Position numbers and translations under genes: made by a program. A DNA stretch of 64,000 bases from Rhodamnia argentea (lineage: Eukaryota; Streptophyta; Magnoliopsida; Myrtales; Myrtaceae), in contig NC_063151.1 of the NCBI RefSeq assembly GCF_020921035.1, forward strand, positions 33,300,934-33,364,933, written 5' to 3'. Positions 60,311 through 64,000 of this stretch are shown here, one piece after another. Within the stretch, counting starts at the first letter, position 1; the number at the start of each line of letters is the position of its first letter. A model generated the notes under the pieces. The model did no database searches, was not told where the DNA came from, and saw nothing but the letters and a program-made list of their open reading frames with translations.

Positions 60311-60718
60311 GGGGAACTAACCGAAAAAGTCCTAAAACTTTTGGCGATTTGCTAATTCAATCCTAAATCTTTCAATTGTGTCGATTTAATTATAAACCTT
60401 TTGACGATTTGCCAATTTAGTTCTAAACCTTTCAATTGTGTTTATTTAGTCCCAAGTCTTTTGAAATTGTGTCAATTTAGTCCTAAATCTTTTGAAGTTT
60501 TTCCATTTTAGTCCTAAACTAATTGTTTTGAGTAATTAACCGGAAGGACTAAATTGACAATTTGTTAAAAGATTTAGGACAAGTTTGCAATCATTAAAAG
60601 TTTTAGGATTAAATTGGCATAATTTAAAGGTTTAGGATTGAATTAGCAAGTTGTCAAAAGTCTTAGAACCGAATTCGCATAATTGAAAGGTACAGGACTT
60701 TTATGGACAATTCTCCCC
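60311..60718. mobile_element. Mutator-like MITE with 9-bp target duplication
   Basis: The left end GGGGAACTAACCGAAAAAGT and the reverse complement of the right end, GGGGAGAATTGTCCATAAAA, begin arms that stay similar for more than 100 bases ('aagtcctaaaactttt', 'tgctaattcaatcctaaa'), so the element is essentially one long palindrome with tandem sub-repeats of about 40 bases. It is flanked by a perfect 9-bp repeat AACGTTAAA at 60302-60310 and 60719-60727. No coding capacity. Confidence 0.85.
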
Positions 60719-62499
60719 AACGTTAAACCGTCGCAAAAGGCCTAGTGATAATGGTTGGTACATCACCCAAGCTCACAAACCATTTTCAGGAGGCAAACCG
60801 ATTCGATTGTCTCCCCCCATCACGACATCGGAGAAGATGGAGAATCTTCTCTATCATGTAGTATCTACACCACGCGACGGAAAGGGCGATCCCGAAATTA
60901 CCAAGTGAAGGGAAACGCTCCGCATGTATATTGATTATGTAATGAAGTCACGTTGGCCCGAGCGTCGGATTCGACGGTACCGCACGGTGAAGAGCGTGCC
61001 CCGGAAAACTACACTGGCCTGGGCTTTATCGTCCGAAGACATGGATCAGCAGAAGGAAGATGGAGAGAAAAAGCATGTGTGCGTGTGGTGCATGAACCAT
61101 GTAGCAAAATTCCTTAGTCTTCACGTTCAAGTATGGTGCCCACTTTAAGGAACAGATAGTTAATGTAAAACTGTGAAACTGACGACGTACCCACATGTGT
61201 GTTTGACTTTAAAGAGTGGGGGGAGAAAAACAAAAAAAGACTGGCTGGATTCGGTAGAAAGGGGGGGGAGCAACTAGCAAGCTTAGCTAGCAACAGCAAA
61301 TGAGCTTTGATGCTTCATTTTTCCAACCCCACACGGTTGGCCTTTCTTCAAAAAGGGTTCATTTTCTGTTGGATAACATAATTATGAGGGGAGAAATAAA
61401 ATAATAAAAAAAAAGAAAAAAAAGAAAAGAAAAGAAAAAGAAAAATCCCATGCCCATTAATTCGGGAATCCCATTCCCATTGCCTCCTCTCTTCTGAAAA
61501 GAATATTATGTTGATAGCGCGACCGATTCCGCACGGCGTTATCGAAATCATTTGAGGATTTCCCTTTTCGGGGGCTGAATTTTTTCTTATAATTCGCCGT
61601 TCAAAACCAACGAAAATGGCCGGTCAATTAATGAGATATCACGTCGATGTGTCCGCGTGATGCAATTTTTGCATTTTTCTCCTGTCTCTCTCCGCTCGTG
61701 ACTCGACAATGGCATCAAAGGCGAGAAAGAAAAATCAAAACACAAGGTTAATCCTACTTCACCCTTAAATTAGGGATTCCATTATAATTAGCACCTAGCA
61801 CCTTTCTGTTGCATCACTCAATCACAAGCGAATGAGATAATATATAACAGTAACTATTTTTGAACTCAAACTCAAATTATCAATAAAATATGAGTTCAAA
61901 CTATAAAAGCCCTTTGGTATCCAAAGAATACTATCCTTTTAAGACCTCCGTGCTTTCCTTATCGATAGAGAGTATGAACCGCACCTTAACATGTTATCGT
62001 CGTATCTTCCTCCGCTCATGACTCAACAGTACCCATCAACCCCACCTCCACCACCACCACCACTTCCTCCCCCACCTAACTTTAACTAACCAACCGCTTG
62101 TTTTCTCCTACACTTGCGTACTCCTTTCTTTTCGCATATTTATATTTCAGCAGCAGATTCGGCTACCTACCCATCCAAAACATGTCACATGCCTTCTCTC
62201 TCTTCCCCTCCAATCAAACAGATGCTTCACATTCCCATCCAGCATGGGAAATCAATTCTTATTCACAATTGTTTTTCAATTCTTCTTGCGTGTGATTCTC
62301 CCCAAAATGCCCTACACACACACACACTCAATCTCTAGCAGCTTCAATCTCACACAATCAGCTGTACTTCACCATTGTTATTATTGATTTTTTTTTTCAG
62401 AAGGGAGTTGGTATGTGTAGGTGGGGATAGATCCATCATTTTCCCCTTGGACCCCATCTATTCAGATTCCTCCATGCACATGGCTCTTCAAATAATATA
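60719..62499. other. Gene-poor spacer
   Basis: No gene supported. It has purine runs near 61400-61445 and a CCACCACCACCACCAC tract near 62048-62063. Confidence 0.35.
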
Positions 62500-62838
62500 A
62501 GGTACGGAAAAATATAAATTTATACACCTGCGATAAATTTATCCCCAACTAATCTTATCCCAATTTGATATAACCATAATAAATTTTTCCTTCGTTAAAT
62601 TTTATCGTCAAATTGCTGAGTTGGATGACACGTGACAGTTGACGGTAGTTTTTACCCTCCATTTATCATCGATGTACCAATTTGAAATTTTTCGTGATAT
62701 TAACCTAATTTAACGGAAAATAACAAATGGTGAAATTTGTCACATGTGCATCATTTTGGGTTTTTGATGGTCAAAAAAAAATTTTGGAATAAATTTATCA
62801 AATACGTATCAATTTGAAATTTTTCGTTGTATTAACTT
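62500..62838. mobile_element. AT-rich palindromic MITE, probably Mutator-like
   Basis: Left arm 'ggtacggaaaaatataaa...cctgcgataaatttatcc' pairs with the complement of the right arm 'ggaataaatttatcaaatac...tttttcgttgtattaac'. The centre holds 'gagttggatgacacgtgacag'. Flanks AATAATATA (62491-62499) and TATAATATA (62839-62847) match at 8 of 9 positions, fitting a 9-bp target duplication, though AT-only flanks are weak evidence. Same family as 10717-11192. Confidence 0.6.
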
Positions 62839-64000
62839 TATAATATATCATTCATCATCGTCATCTGATTAGGGGTTGCTTGCTGCTTGGTTGGTCTAAC
62901 TTCAGACACTAGAATAATAATTTTTCGTGCTTTTTGCATAACTAATGTTTCTAGAAGACGTCGAACTAAACCATGGTTTGAAGAACCCTGATCTGTGCTG
63001 TCGACCTCATCAGTCTTTTGTTATTAATTTCTCTGTTAGTGCTCGGTGAGGACAAAAAGGAAGGTTTTATTCCACGTGAAAGCTGGTGAGCCGATTGAAT
63101 TTGACACATCTTTGAAAAAACTTTATGTTTTGCTTTATCATTCTTATTTTGAACTAAGCTCCGCAAATGGCAGAGCAGAACTACATTCAAACCACCTTTT
63201 TCTTTCCCTTTTTTAATTCTCTTGGCTTTTGAATCAGGGTGATATTGTGATGAAAAATTAAAAAAATGCGACCGGTCCGATCTGATTCCCCATCTTTGAA
63301 ATTGGGAAACGACCCTCCCGATCCGGTTTTTGATTCCAGAGTGGGACCGAACTGGATCGGGAACCGATTACCCCTAGTATGAATTGGTGTGGTTGAGTTT
63401 TGCAATAGTTTCGCCAAAATTTCACTATTCTTCTTTGCTTTTTGTGTGCCCTGGGAACATGCAACTTGTCTTGAGCAACTAATGAAGTTTGTTGGGTAAC
63501 ATGTACCAACTTCAATTTTCTTACGAGTGCCCTAGTCTAGTACTACAAAGAACTACTAAGTCAAACTTTTCTTTATTGGTAAGATTGTGGTTTGGAGTAA
63601 TGTGAGAATTTGGTGAGGATCTTTGTTTCGAATCACAACTCTTTTGTTCGTTCCATTTTCTAACTATTGCGTATTGCGCAACATTTGAATGAAATCATTA
63701 GAGACGATCGTTTATTGCCCACGTGTTGTCCACACACAACTTAAAGAGTCATAAGGTCCGGCTATCGAATCCGACATCAAATAGGCCGAGCTTCGAATTG
63801 TTCCAATGTGCATTTCCATTCGAGTTTTCCGGGAGTTTATAAGTTGAATAAGAAACTCCTGTAAGTTTGGCACGGATCATGCATGGTCTGCCTATTTTTC
63901 GATTGAAAGATTCTTGTAAACTTGTGTGAGTTTGACTTCTGCTCTCAGATTGGATTTATCATAAGGCTTTGAACTCCCAAAATGGGAGTGGAATTCAATA
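62839..64000. other. Gene-poor right end of the window
   Basis: No gene supported. A short hAT-like fragment at about 63256-63380 ('gaccggtccgatctgattcccc', 'ggaaccgattacccctag') ends in the CCCCTA typical of those elements. Confidence 0.4.

Overview
This window is nuclear DNA of a flowering plant, almost certainly a eudicot. The genes have short exons and long AT-rich introns with plant-type GT..AG borders, the intergenic space is full of small non-autonomous transposons, and every recognisable protein matches a land-plant family. Dispersed long-inverted-repeat elements built on a 'tcctaaacctttcaattgtg' theme remind me of Myrtaceae (Eucalyptus-like) genomes; that assignment is recall, not proof.

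Six complete genes and one partial gene can be modelled exon by exon. From left to right they are: (1) the 5' part of a CCA-adding tRNA nucleotidyltransferase gene on the minus strand (1-2648, running off the left edge); (2) an alpha-1,4-fucosyltransferase of the FUT13 type, minus strand, 3 exons (6732-10494, 412 aa); (3) a cytosolic-type alkaline/neutral invertase, plus strand, 4 coding exons (18746-23428, 557 aa); (4) an intronless class I TCP transcription factor of the TCP22/TCP23 clade, plus strand (28869-30230, 453 aa); (5) a small mitochondrial-type membrane protein resembling At1g72020, minus strand, 2 exons (37047-38913, 103 aa); (6) the DNA helicase FANCM, plus strand, 23 exons (39725-54273, 1380 aa), which contains a U12-type AT-AC intron; (7) a deoxyribonucleoside kinase with an N-terminal helix-hairpin-helix extension, plus strand, 5 exons (55524-58833, 584 aa). 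Genes 5 and 6 are divergent and share an 811-bp promoter interval.

The gene set matches, by recalled locus order, two duplicated Arabidopsis chromosome 1 blocks at once: At1g71990-At1g72040 (FUT13, invertase, TCP22, At1g72020, dNK) and At1g35530-At1g35580 (FANCM, TCP23, CINV1). The window therefore looks like the unfractionated ancestral block. The genes do not form a pathway; they are unrelated housekeeping and regulatory functions (tRNA maturation, Golgi N-glycan fucosylation, sucrose hydrolysis, growth control, mitochondrial membrane, recombination control, deoxynucleotide salvage).

The gene-poor stretches (3.2-5.4, 10.5-17.9, 23.5-28.4, 30.2-37.0 and 58.8-64 kb) hold long-TIR elements (two with exact 9-bp target duplications, one with a near-match, as expected for Mutator-like MITEs), hAT-like fragments, a degenerate LRR receptor kinase pseudogene, GA/CT microsatellites, and GC-rich transposon cores. 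A miniature LTR retrotransposon (TRIM) sits inside FANCM intron 9. I see no CRISPR, operon, prophage or comparable system; the most notable signals are the U12 intron in FANCM, the merged syntenic block, and the family of elements with AT-rich arms and GC-rich cores.
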